Origin: Forficula auricularia | Lineage: Eukaryota > Arthropoda > Insecta > Dermaptera > Forficulidae | Length of the DNA: 64,000 nucleotides | NCBI GenBank assembly: GCA_024734495.1 | Contig: JALMQS010000085.1 | Span: forward strand, 14,794,048-14,858,047 | Reading direction: 5' to 3' | Shown: positions 55,800-64,000 of the stretch, piece by piece | How positions within the stretch are numbered: position 1 is the stretch's first letter | Layout of the letters: every line of letters starts with the position of its first letter | The notes under the pieces: model-generated | What the model was told of the DNA's origin: nothing | The model's database searches: none | Seen by the model: only the letters and a program-made list of their open reading frames with translations | Made by a program: the position numbers and the translations under genes

Positions 55800-56065
55800 G
55801 TGCGTTTCTATTGTGCAATAGTGGATTATTGTGTTATAAACCAACAGTAAGTAACTTTGTTTCTATCATCTAGTGCAAAACTGAACTATTATGACATTGG
55901 CTTTTATTTGAAGAGAACAATCTACTGGAAAATAAGTTAATTTAACGTTCAAAATAGAGCCATTATCATAATAGTTCAGTTTTGCACTAGAGAATGATAT
56001 GAAAAAAGTTACTTACTGTTGGTTTATCACATAATAATCCCCTATTGCACAATAAAAACGCAGCG
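55800..56065. repeat. Internal fold-back, arms about 90 bp
   Basis: CAACAGTAAGTAACTT and AGTGCAAAACTGAACTATTA in the left arm (55835-55895) are mirrored by TAATAGTTCAGTTTTGCACT and AAGTTACTTACTGTTG on the right (55970-56025). The arms also share ATTGTGCAATAG/CTATTGCACAAT. It lies within the 55534-56402 element. Confidence 0.75.
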
Positions 56066-56177
56066 TCTCCCATGTGTGACAAGGATCAACTGAGATGATT
56101 CACTCTTGCACAACCCTTCCTCCACAAATACAAGATAGCTCACTTACCCGCGCTCTATCTAGAGGTGATACCACTAA

Positions 56178-56285
56178 AGGCCAGTTGAAGGGCCTTAGAA
56201 TTCACCTTCGGGGACAAGGTGAATTCTAAGGATTTACCCTTTGTCAACGGTTAAAAGAGTTTACTAACCGACATACAACTGGCCC
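56178..56285 (+). mobile_element. PIF/Harbinger-like MITE, copy 4, nested
   Basis: 108 bp, AGGCCAGTTG to CCGACATACAACTGGCCC, with TAA at 56175-56177 and 56286-56288. Internal hairpin CTTAGAATTCACCTT/AAGGTGAATTCTAAG. The left terminus is shortened. Confidence 0.65.
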
Positions 56286-57332
56286 TAAGTTGTTTAAGAA
56301 ACGGTCTTCCACAGAGATAGAAGAGGCGATTTGAAGATAATTCGTGCAAAAAACTCAAAATCCTATTTTTTTGAGTTAGACCAATCTTGTTCTGGAGTAG
56401 CGATTTAATGAAATAATTTATAATCATTTACAAAAGAACCTCCTACACCCTCTGAATTTCGGACTTATTCGTAATTTATAATATCTCCTCCTTATAAATG
56501 AGAATCTTCTAATTTAAAAATCAGCTTTCTTCGATTTTTGTTTAGAAATTTTATTGTTTTAAATAATTTTTTACCCCCTTTCTTTTGGGTCAGTATATGG
56601 TAAATTTCACATAGCCAGTCATTTTCTTAAGGTCATACGAGGGGTGAACTGCGACCTAAAAATCTTGTACACCTACTTCCACTTCCACTTTCATTTCCAG
56701 TTAGAAGACAATAGAAGACAGTAGATTATCTAATGAATTCCAAAGTAATTCAAAATAATTCCAAAGACAGTGTGCATCTCAATTCCAATCGCGGTTCACC
56801 CTCAAGGTCATATATGGTGCATATGCAAAAATTCGTACAAATCGAACAATGAGTCTTGGGCTTATATTGTTAGATCTATTTTTTAGAACCCTCCCACAAT
56901 TTTGGCCCCCCAAAAAAGTAATGACTCTCTTTTTTTATTATAGGTCCCTATTATAGTAAATTCCATTTTTCTTGGTTTTTTTAAGTTTGAATATTTTATC
57001 ATTTTAATTTTTTAAAAACCGCCTCTTTATTTTTGGTCCGATTTCAACTAAATCAATTTAAAGAATAATCTACACGTGAAATTCCAGTTTGATATTCACA
57101 CTAGTTTTTGAACTAGAGCGTACAAAGAATTTAGTAATTTACTAAAAGGTACTATAGATATTTTGATAAAATAATGATTATTTTGTAAAATATTTTTTTT
57201 ACGATGTTCACTCAGAGCATTTGTGTAGACCAAAAACGGCATGGTTTCGCTCATGTTTATTTTTGGCAAAAAAAAGATTTTTTTCATTCACGATTACAAT
57301 ACTTGACAATACTCTGTTTGGCAAAATAAAAA

Positions 57333-58040
57333 TCTATATATTAGATATACCTAGAGGGAAGGCTAGTATATGGCCCTTTAATCTGAATTTACGAGAAGAA
57401 AAATTATTCAAAACAAGAGCGCCCACGGAGAAGTATTAAATACTTATGAGAGTTCGGACGGTTAATCGTTAAATATTTAACGCATGAGTAGATTTATAAT
57501 TTTTGTGTTTTCTTGGGGTATTGCTTATTAAATAAAAAAATTTATCTACCTGATTTTTACGGCTGTTATATTGTAGGTACAATTTTCGTTACCAGAGCGG
57601 AGCTTTTATTTATACAAAGACAATTTTAAAAAAGAATTAACTAAAAAGAAATTTGAAATATATTACATTATTAAAAATAATATAATTTGGTGAAATCAAA
57701 AACGATTCATTAATAAATAAATTGAACCTTTTAATTGGGTCAAACTATGAGATATGTAAATACACTGTACAGTCAAAATAATTCAAATTTGAGAAGCAAG
57801 ATGTTATTTAAAAAAGTAATTCTGAATTCAAAGCCGAAAACTGGTGATAAATCCCTAATAATAATTATAATAACAGAAAATATAAAATTTTCAGATGGGC
57901 TGTCAGACAAAATGCATGCAAAATAGCCGCCCCAAAGGGCAGCCCATTTAGCCCTGAGATTAGGGTGGCCCTGGAGGTATGGTGATTGTTTGAAAATCGT
58001 CTATTTTGTACAAATGAAGCTTTAGGTGTGATTAGTGATT
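57333..58040. other. A+T-rich DNA, no gene recognised
   Basis: No credible coding region. Frames at 57221 and 57735 are short and compositionally random. Confidence 0.45.
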
Positions 58041-58044
58041 TGCA

Positions 58045-58560
58045 AGATTTTTTTCAGTTACGAATTTTTGATATGTGAACCTTTCATAACACGACAAACA
58101 TCTAATCTGTAATCAAGTTTGTTTCAAACATTTTGCAGTTATAGTTACTGTGTGATTCTTAACGAAGCATTGATGTGTTCTTTTGAGTATTTTCAGCAAT
58201 GATAGTTTATGAACAAGATCTTTGATGTAACCCCATAAAAAGAAATCACCTGGCGCAAGATCTTGGTGGTAAGTGAATAGGTGTAAATCATCGTTACCCG
58301 CACATCTAATCCAGCGCTGTGCAAATCTTCTTGTTTAAGTAACTACGAACACCAAAATCCAGCAATGGGGTGGAATTCCATTTTGATGAAACACAAAATT
58401 CGAACTGTCCTCACGCATTTGTGGAAATAAACATATTTGCAACATGTCCAGATAATTGCTACCTTTTATCTATGTGGAACTTGATTACATATTAGTTGTT
58501 TGTCGTATTACGAAAGGTTCACACATCAAACATTTGTAACTGAAAAAAAGGGTGGAATAT
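58045..58560. mobile_element. Tc1/mariner-superfamily element, short relic
   Basis: Inverted ends of about 50 bp: TTTTTTTCAGTTACGAATTT on the left and its counterpart TTGTAACTGAAAAAAAGG on the right, with GTGAACCTTTC.TAA.ACGACAAAC inside both. The middle holds a transposase C-terminal relic. Much of the element is deleted. Confidence 0.6.
58090..58440 (-). pseudogene. Tc1/mariner-type transposase C-terminal relic
   Basis: The minus-strand frames read NFVFHQNGIPPHCW (counterpart of the FQQDGAPPH motif with the second catalytic Asp, here Asn), ARRWI-like QRWIRCAG, then HQDLAPGDFFLWGYIKDLVH. The last is the insect SPDLTPLDFFLWGYLK signature containing the final catalytic region. Frame breaks and an Asp-to-Asn change mark it as dead. 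The N-terminus is absent. Confidence 0.7.
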
Positions 58561-58806
58561 TTTTCTTGATTTTCATGTTTTAGTGATTTTACTGTGCCAT
58601 AATTTTTTAAAATCCGGTCATTCATTTATGCTAACTCTATATTTATTTTATTTGTTCCTATAGATATAGACAGTAGTGTTCTATAAATACAATGATATGT
58701 GTATTATAGCATTTTATAACTCCAAAATAAAAACAGATAATTTTCAATTTCTACTACAAGGATTGGCTTCTCTCTAGGTAGGTTTATAATGTGTTTATTT
58801 ATTAAA

Positions 58807-58998
58807 GGAGACAATAAAAGAGTGTGTCTTCTGCTGGAATTATAAATTTTATTTATTTATAACGAGAATTCATAAATTAATTCCTGTGAATACATTGTAA
58901 TAGACTGATGAAGAGGGCAAAGCCCTCGAAACTATAGTCTTGCTATAAATAAATAAAATTTATAATTCCAGCAGAAGACACACTCTTTATTGTCTCCT
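58807..58998 (+). mobile_element. Hammerhead element H1, copy 3
   Basis: Same terminal repeats as copies 1 and 2. Here the left arm is longer: AAATTTTATTTATTTATAAC plus GAGA (58848-58867) is the complement of the sequence just downstream of the ribozyme's GUC. The inverted repeat thus reaches about 60 bp and its inner edge falls at the predicted cleavage site. Confidence 0.7.
58895..58949 (+). ncRNA. Hammerhead ribozyme motif in H1 copy 3
   Basis: CUGAUGA at 58905-58911, an extra A, stem II GAGGGC/GCCCUC, GAAAC, UAUA, GUC at 58937-58939. Core identical to copies 1 and 2. Stem I is slightly weaker (UUGC replaces UCGU). Confidence 0.65.
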
Positions 58999-59059
58999 TT
59001 AATATATAAAAATTCTGCTACTCTCGGCAAAAACTTTCAATTTAGTGTTTATTTATTGT

Positions 59060-59135
59060 ATTAGATGAAGGAGGAGGTATTAGCCAAAGTTGGATGCGCT
59101 GGGTTCAATAAAACACCCTGAATAAAAGGTTTTAT
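59060..59135 (-). mobile_element. Family H fragment (truncated at the ribozyme half)
   Basis: Complement of 60050-60125 (AGATGAAGGAGGAGGTAT, AAAGTTGGATG, GGGTTCAATAAAACACCCTG). It stops where the GAAAC box would follow. Confidence 0.5.
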
Positions 59136-59322
59136 ATAATTTATATAAACTCATCATTCATCTCTGATCCTTTGGCGCAGGCACATTATAAATTTAAATA
59201 AAGCTACAATTCTCATTTTTAACCAGGCTAGGTTCAATCACATGTGTACCGCATTGGGTGTATAACTGTAAGTTTAAACAACAATTTGGTCAACCGTAAT
59301 ATTATAATAATAAAAATAAACA

Positions 59323-59957
59323 TTAGGTGTTCCTATTTTGGGTATTTTCGAGTCTTTACTCTGACAAGGGTTCATATTTCAAAATAAATAAAAAAATATC
59401 CCCCAAGTTCGTCTTCTATCTCAATTATAACCTGCACTAGCGATGTAAGTTTCTCATCTAAATAACATGGGGTTTTTGCCATTGAAAGATCAATTTCATT
59501 CCGACCAAAATAATCGTTCAAAAAATTTTAAACTCTGTAGAATTTATGCTGGAAAATAGTAGATATCACTCAGAATTTTTACAGATTTTTAGCTATTATA
59601 ATTTTGAAGTCTATAATTTAGTAATACTAAGATATAGCAGTATTTTATCTAGCCGTTACTCCAAAATTATAATAGCTAAAACTCTGTAATAATTCTCATG
59701 GATAGCTAATATTATAAGGATAAAGTCTACAGAGTTTCAAATTTTGTGAACCATTTCTTTGGCCGGAATAAACAAGTTGATTTTTTCAATGGCAAAAACC
59801 CCATGTTATTTAGATGAGAAACTTACATCGCTGGGGACCAGGTTATAATTGAGATAGAGACTTGAAACTTGGGGGATCGTTTTTTTATTTATTTCGAACC
59901 ATATGAGCCCTTGTCAGCGTAAAAATTCGAAAATACCCAAAACAAGGACCACTCTAA
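59323..59957. mobile_element. Family M fold-back element, copy 2
   Basis: Arms from TTAGGTGTTCCTATTTTGGG to CCCAAAACAAGGACCACTCTAA around a loop at about 59605-59655. Landmarks ATCTAAATAACATGGGG and its complement lie in both arms. No Harbinger insertion, so it shows the uninterrupted state of copy 1. Confidence 0.8.
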
Positions 59958-59969
59958 TACACATATATT

Positions 59970-60145
59970 AATGGTAACATCAATTTGTAAATTTTGTAGC
60001 TCAATTAACTGAAGATGGGCAAATAAATTCAGGCCGAAATGTTTAATTCAGGGTGTTTTATTGAACCCGGATCATCCAACTTTGACTGATACCTCCTCCT
60101 TCATCTAATATAGTTCCATCGCAGCCACGAACTCTAACAACGTGT
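59970..60145 (+). mobile_element. Family H ribozyme-like element, copy 2
   Basis: CTGAAGA at 60009-60015, a U, GGGC...GGCC stem II, GAAAU. A relaxed hammerhead arrangement. The downstream portion ends ACGAACTCTAACAAC, as at 8692. Confidence 0.5.
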
Positions 60146-60149
60146 TTAT

Positions 60150-60735
60150 TTATTTATATCAAGCAGGCGACACACTATTTGATTTATTGTTATAAATTCA
60201 ACAACTCAGCTATCCTTTTAATTTCGCATGCTGACGGATAGGGTTTCCGCACCCCCTTCCCACCTCAACCCCTGTATATCCATTTTAAGATCATCGACCG
60301 GCTTGGCGGCGGCTTCGAGATTAATTTCCAGAGATTAATAATCAAATCCGTTGGCATCTTGTTATCTATCAATTAAACAAATGAGTTGTTATTGACTTAA
60401 GGCCGGATCAGACTACAGGGATGGAAATTTATATTTGAGAAAATTATACTCTTTAAATATAATTTGTTTAGATAGAAAGCATTTACCAAACTCTCTACAA
60501 AGTGACTCATATGATGTACCCAGATTTAAATTTAAAGTTTAGAGACTGAATGAAAAGGATGCTGATAAGCCATATTTAGTATCATTATATATGTGTTAGC
60601 GGTTTCCACTTTATCATTAGCATTTTTAAATTAAACTTTACGTTATTTGTAAAATATATTTTTATTTACATATAATTCTTTTCAAATATTTTCTTCTTTT
60701 TATTATTATTGAGGGTGTAAAGGCGCATAGAATGC
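60150..60735. other. No gene recognised
   Basis: Begins with the dispersed TTATATCAAGCAGG repeat (60157) and a GC-richer block (60230-60330) without coding content; the rest is A+T-rich. Confidence 0.4.
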
Positions 60736-60741
60736 TAATGT

Positions 60742-61520
60742 TGTCTAATTTCTAGGCGCGAAAATAAAGATTTCCCTGATATTCACTTCGATTCGAATAC
60801 CTTAAAAATGTGTGACAGCCTATCCATGTTAGGCGTCTCAGTCACATCTGACCTGTCTTGGAATGAACACATCTCCTCTGTGGCGAAATCTGCAGCAAGG
60901 AAGATTGGCTTCTTATTCAGGTCCAAGCGATTTTACAAACCCCCACAACTTCTCACCATCTACAAGGCCCAAATCCGCCCCTGTCTCGAATACGGCTCTC
61001 ATCTGTGGAGAGGAGCCTCAAAATATTCTCTCGCTACCCTGGATGCAATTCAGAAACGAGCCGTCAGGCTGATTAACGATTCTACCCTCACCGACTCCCT
61101 CGACTCACTGACTCATCGAAGAAATGTCTCTGCCCTTTCCCTTTTCTATAGATACTATCACGGCAGGTGCTCTGATGAGATAAAATCAATAATTCCCCCC
61201 AAAGCATGCTTTGCACGTAGCACGCGTTATGCCGACTCCCAACACTCTTTCGCGGTCAAACTGGAAAAGTGCCGGACCACTTCATTCGCCAATACATATA
61301 TCCCCATGACTTCAAGGAACTGGAACTCTCTCCCAGCCTCCATCTTTCCCAGCACCTATAATCTTCAAACCTTCAAAACCGGGGTGCATAGACACCTACG
61401 TCTACACCCTCTCACTTAATCAACTTTCCCTTCTCTTCGGTAATGCAAGGGTCTTTTGAGATCCATAGGAGCTGCATCTTTACTGGCGCATCCCTTCTTG
61501 CATTCGATTGCATTAAAAAA
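60742..61520 (+). mobile_element. CR1/Jockey-group LINE, copy 3 (5' truncated)
   Basis: Starts within the RT-distal region and ends TTCGATTGCATTAAAAAAAA at about 61520. More severely truncated than copies 1 and 2. Confidence 0.9.
60808..61419 (+). CDS. LINE protein C-terminus, open frame
   Basis: A 203-codon frame collinear with the last two-thirds of the minus-strand frame at 24852-25808 (LGVSVTSDLSWNEHIS, PCLEYGSHLWRGAS, ending RHLRLHPLT). The ATG at 60808 is internal to the original protein. No catalytic RT motif is included. Differences from copy 2 are few and mostly conservative, consistent with a young family. Confidence 0.85.
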   Translation: MCDSLSMLGVSVTSDLSWNEHISSVAKSAARKIGFLFRSKRFYKPPQLLTIYKAQIRPCLEYGSHLWRGASKYSLATLDAIQKRAVRLINDSTLTDSLDSLTHRRNVSALSLFYRYYHGRCSDEIKSIIPPKACFARSTRYADSQHSFAVKLEKCRTTSFANTYIPMTSRNWNSLPASIFPSTYNLQTFKTGVHRHLRLHPLT

Positions 61521-61524
61521 AAGG

Positions 61525-62170
61525 TCATTAGCCCCTAAATATTTTCTTTATTTACAAAATAAATACTTAGTAAGGTCATCTAGTCTGTTAAAGTTTGTAT
61601 TTTGTATTTTTGTGATTAAATTTATTAAGAGTTGAAATTTAATTTAAATCACGCATAATTAATTATAATTATTTATTAAACACGAACAAATACTCAATAC
61701 AATATAACTACGACGTTTCGATCAAGTATGAACACCCAGTCTGATTTTAAGTTAACTGAGGTTGCTGTGTAATTGCCCAGCAGTAAGAGTTGTGCCAATT
61801 TTTTATTTTAATGCCCAAGTAATCTGCCTCACAAATTTTCACTTTTAGAACTTTTAATATAGGTTTGGTTCATGATTTCGGTTAGATCCGAAAAATGCGT
61901 TTCCAAACAAGCCATATGAGGTTCTGACGCAATACCGACTATTCTCCATTTTTACCTGCTAAATTTCTCCATTTCGATCTTAAAAACGCCCATGAACGCT
62001 TAATTTTTAATTTACACAAAAGGTATCCGCAAACTTTTCAGAGATAGTGTCACATGTGGACATTGTAAACTATGGGAGGGCGGGATATAACATAGGTATT
62101 AATCGGAAATTATATTAATAACACGCTATATAGCATTAATATTTAATATAGTGAATATTTGTGAATTAAT
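61525..62170. other. No gene recognised; weak GAAACGTC motif
   Basis: On the minus strand around 61712-61740 the sequence ACUUGAUCGAAACGUCG follows a GUUCA/UGAUC-like stem. It resembles Penelope-type ribozyme ends but lacks a proper CUGANGA box. Confidence 0.3.
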
Positions 62171-62179
62171 TCTGTAGTA

Positions 62180-62224
62180 GTTGCGGGCCGGAATTGGCCT
62201 ACGGGAGTAGTTTGGGGACCCCTG
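62180..62224 (-). mobile_element. hAT-like terminal fragment
   Basis: On the minus strand from 62224: CAGGGGTCCCCAAACTAC. Same terminus type as at 79. Internal part not delimited. Confidence 0.35.
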
Positions 62225-62494
62225 TTTTAGACCATTAGAGGTTGAGTAGGAAACGGATTTTCAGATAATTTAGGGGAGAATCCAATTCCCAAGGATGATT
62301 GACGAAAAAGTCAGGAGAATCTGATTAATTCCTAAATAGATTACAAATTAATACACAGTTCAAATTATTTAAATTAATCATAAAACTAATGTTTAGAAAA
62401 TGTATAATACACAGTATTTTTTCTATCTAGAAAATAATTAAAAACTTATTAAGATTGCAATGCTGAAGAATAACACTTTCTACCATAGCATATC

Positions 62495-63345
62495 TATATA
62501 TATAAAATTCTTTGCCCGATACACACACTCATCATCAAAACAGCCAGAACCACTGGACATAGAAACATGAAATTTGGAGAGGATATTACATCTATGACAT
62601 AGGGGATCACTAAGAAAGGATTTTTCGAAATTCGACCCCTAAGGGGTCAAAGGGGGCAAAGTGTGTTTTCACTGATTATGCGATATCTCTTAAGGACGAT
62701 AAAATATCTACTTGCTTTTTACTTATAAAAATACTAAATTAAAATATCTAAAAACAAATTTCAGGATTTTTTGAAATTCGACCTCTAAAGTGGTCAAAAG
62801 GGGCAAAATATCTTTGCAATGTGTTTACACTAATTATGCATTTTCAATGAAGAACGATAAGATGTCTACTTGATTTTTACTTAATAAAATTCTAAATACA
62901 AATATCTAAAAAGTAATTTCAGGATTTTTTGAAATTCGACTCCCAACTATCCAAAATGTGGGTGGGGGCAAAAATTAAAACTCTCTCCTATCTTGATCAA
63001 ATTTTGTAGAGTTATTCTTTATTACTTTAAGAAACTATTCCTGTAAAAATCAACTATCAAAATTGACTGTATGGGGGCGAAAGGGGGGTGGGGGCAAAAT
63101 ATAGAAATTTTTATCTTTTTTGTACATTTACTCTTTAGAAAACTAAGAGTTATTTATTTGCAAATATCTAAAAAATAATTTCAACCCCCCAAAATGTGAG
63201 TGGGGGCAAAAAATTAATACTCTCTCCGATATAGATCAAATTTTGTAATGTTAGTTTTTAAGACTATATAAAATGTATGCTGTAAAAATCAATAGCCAAA
63301 ATGAGTGCGTGGGGGCGAAAGAGGGGGCAAAATATTACAAACATA
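62495..63345 (+). mobile_element. Tandem-repeat element, family C (Helitron-like)
   Basis: After ATCTATATATATAAAATTC comes a series of units with GAAATTCGACCCCTAAGG, GGGGGCAAA and ATAAAAT...CTACTTG motifs, spaced about 190 bp, then shorter units with GTGGGGGCAAA and TAAAACTCTCTCC. The structure parallels families A and B, but the sequence is different. Non-coding. Confidence 0.5.
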
Positions 63346-63371
63346 TATTACAGACCTAATAATCACATGCC

Positions 63372-63450
63372 GAGACGCTGCCCGCCAGGGCCACCTGCCC
63401 TGAGGGCCGAGTTGTAGAGGGCGTGCCGAAGGCACGCCTGGAGCAGCTCG
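63372..63450 (-). repeat. GC-rich hairpin module, copy 2
   Basis: Inverse of 16898-16980: GGCGTGCCGAAGGCACGCC, GGGCCGAGTT and GAGACGCTGCCCGCC. Confidence 0.5.
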
Positions 63451-63703
63451 TGTATATGTACATATATGTACCTATATGTTTATTTACATCAAGCTGAGGT
63501 CAAACTCATTGAATTCACTTTATATATAATTAATGTTATTTGTAAGCTAATTTTAGTAAAATTTTTACCAATGTTCGAACTAATGTGAAATGTAACATAT
63601 TGTATCTACTAATTAATCTGAAAATCTATGAGTATTAAATAAAAAAATAACTTTATTAAAAAAATATATCTACTATATTCATAAATCATTTCAAAATCTA
63701 GAT

Positions 63704-63790
63704 CAGAGGTCGCCAAACTTTTTTACTGACAACCCCTTCAAGAATTTCTTGACTATTCATCGAAACCACGAATTTACTATTACGTAATTT
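63704..63790 (+). mobile_element. hAT-like terminal fragment
   Basis: CAGAGGTCGCCAAACTTTTT at 63704 resembles the start of hAT elements with CAGxGGTCGxCAAACTTTTT ends. Other end not found before the window stops. Confidence 0.35.
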
Positions 63791-64000
63791 TAATAGAAGA
63801 AAACAAAAAAGTTGCTTATATGAGTTTTTCGGATTGTTTATTTATCGTCTCAGTGTTTATTTTATCTATTGTATATGTATCAATATCTTTGTTTTGATCA
63901 AAATGAAATAAACACTGCTGAGACCATAAAATCGAGAATAGTACACAATATGGTTGAACGGGTAATATTTAATTTATCCTATAGTTCACTGCGTGAAAAT

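Larger units (their letters stand above)
55534..56402. mobile_element. CGCTACTCC-ended TIR element with 4-bp target duplication
   Basis: The inverted termini CGCTACTCCAGAACAA (55534) and GTTCTGGAGTAGCG (56402) extend about 37 bp (CTAACTCAAAAAAA/TTTTTTGAGTTAG). Flanked by ATTT at 55530-55533 and 56403-56406. Because the target is a family A copy, the empty site is known (TAATATTTAATAAAAT) and contains ATTT once, so both boundaries and the duplication are certain. Inside are a fold-back (55800-56065) and a Harbinger-like MITE (56178-56285). No transposase; superfamily not assigned. Confidence 0.75.
55468..57332 (-). mobile_element. Family A copy 7 (diverged), split by an 869-bp element
   Basis: The right-end sequence (minus strand: GGTAAAGTCATGCGAATGGC) is at 55468-55533. 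Family sequence resumes at 56403 (complement of ATGATTATAAATTATTTCAT). The left end CCAAACAGAGTATTGTCAAG lies near 57300-57325. Strongly diverged body with few recognisable minisatellite units. Confidence 0.55.

Noticed and set aside
1..64000. CRISPR array or prokaryotic mobile island
   Set aside because: Spacing and repeats do not fit CRISPR. The retroelements, SINEs and base composition are eukaryotic.

Overview
This window looks like repeat-dominated nuclear DNA from an arthropod, most likely an insect. It is very A+T-rich. I found no rRNA, no operon-like layout and no convincing complete host gene. Almost everything recognisable is mobile-element sequence: non-LTR retrotransposon 3' ends, a Ty3/gypsy element with intact LTRs, a Penelope-like relic, hAT, Tc1/mariner, PIF/Harbinger-like and Mutator-like terminal-inverted-repeat elements, tRNA-derived SINEs, and a family of Helitron/Helentron-like elements with internal minisatellites. 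I cannot name the species.

Layout. 0-6 kb: a hAT end, a Helentron-like copy (family A), a relative with a C/G-rich tail (family B) and a SINE with a 12-bp target duplication. 6.3-8.7 kb: a nested cluster. A long-inverted-repeat transposon (family K, with a DUF4817-like helix-turn-helix relic) contains a family E element and a hammerhead-ribozyme element, and is flanked by two more ribozyme-like elements. 9-16 kb: family B with a G-rich tail, a CR1/Jockey-group LINE fragment with a foreign patch, a SINE fragment, further family A copies, a second hammerhead element and a CAGTGGCG-ended element. 16-23 kb: mostly featureless A+T-rich DNA with a Mutator-like MITE, SINEs and a ribozyme-bearing element with a 14-bp target duplication. 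23-31 kb: family A carrying an R2/R4-like LINE tail, a LINE with a 318-codon open frame, a second family K copy, a Tigger/pogo-like MITE and decayed zinc-finger-like repeats. 31-38 kb: a Penelope-like reverse transcriptase relic, an internally deleted hAT relic, Harbinger-like MITEs, a palindrome of about 660 bp and a second SINE with an 11-bp target duplication. 38-43 kb: family A copies, a small hAT MITE and a tandem array. 43.08-47.85 kb: a Ty3/gypsy element whose LTRs differ at only one substitution I can see, yet whose gag-pol frame is broken several times. 48-54 kb: a possible solo LTR, a second CAGTGGCG element and three fold-back elements. 54-64 kb: nested fold-backs, a GC-rich island, a Tc1/mariner relic, the third copy of the first hammerhead element, a third LINE copy and a tandem array.

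The most interesting signal is a set of hammerhead-ribozyme-like cores in at least six unrelated-looking repeats, several on both arms of an inverted repeat. Three copies of one element keep CUGAUGA, a 6-bp stem II, GAAAC, a UAUA loop and GUC, with a pairable stem I. One ribozyme-bearing element has a 14-bp target duplication, as expected for retrotransposition. A Penelope-like reverse transcriptase relic, a lineage known to carry such ribozymes, lies in the same window. Most other features are layers of insertions into older insertions, and several boundaries can be read exactly because the host repeat is present elsewhere in the window.
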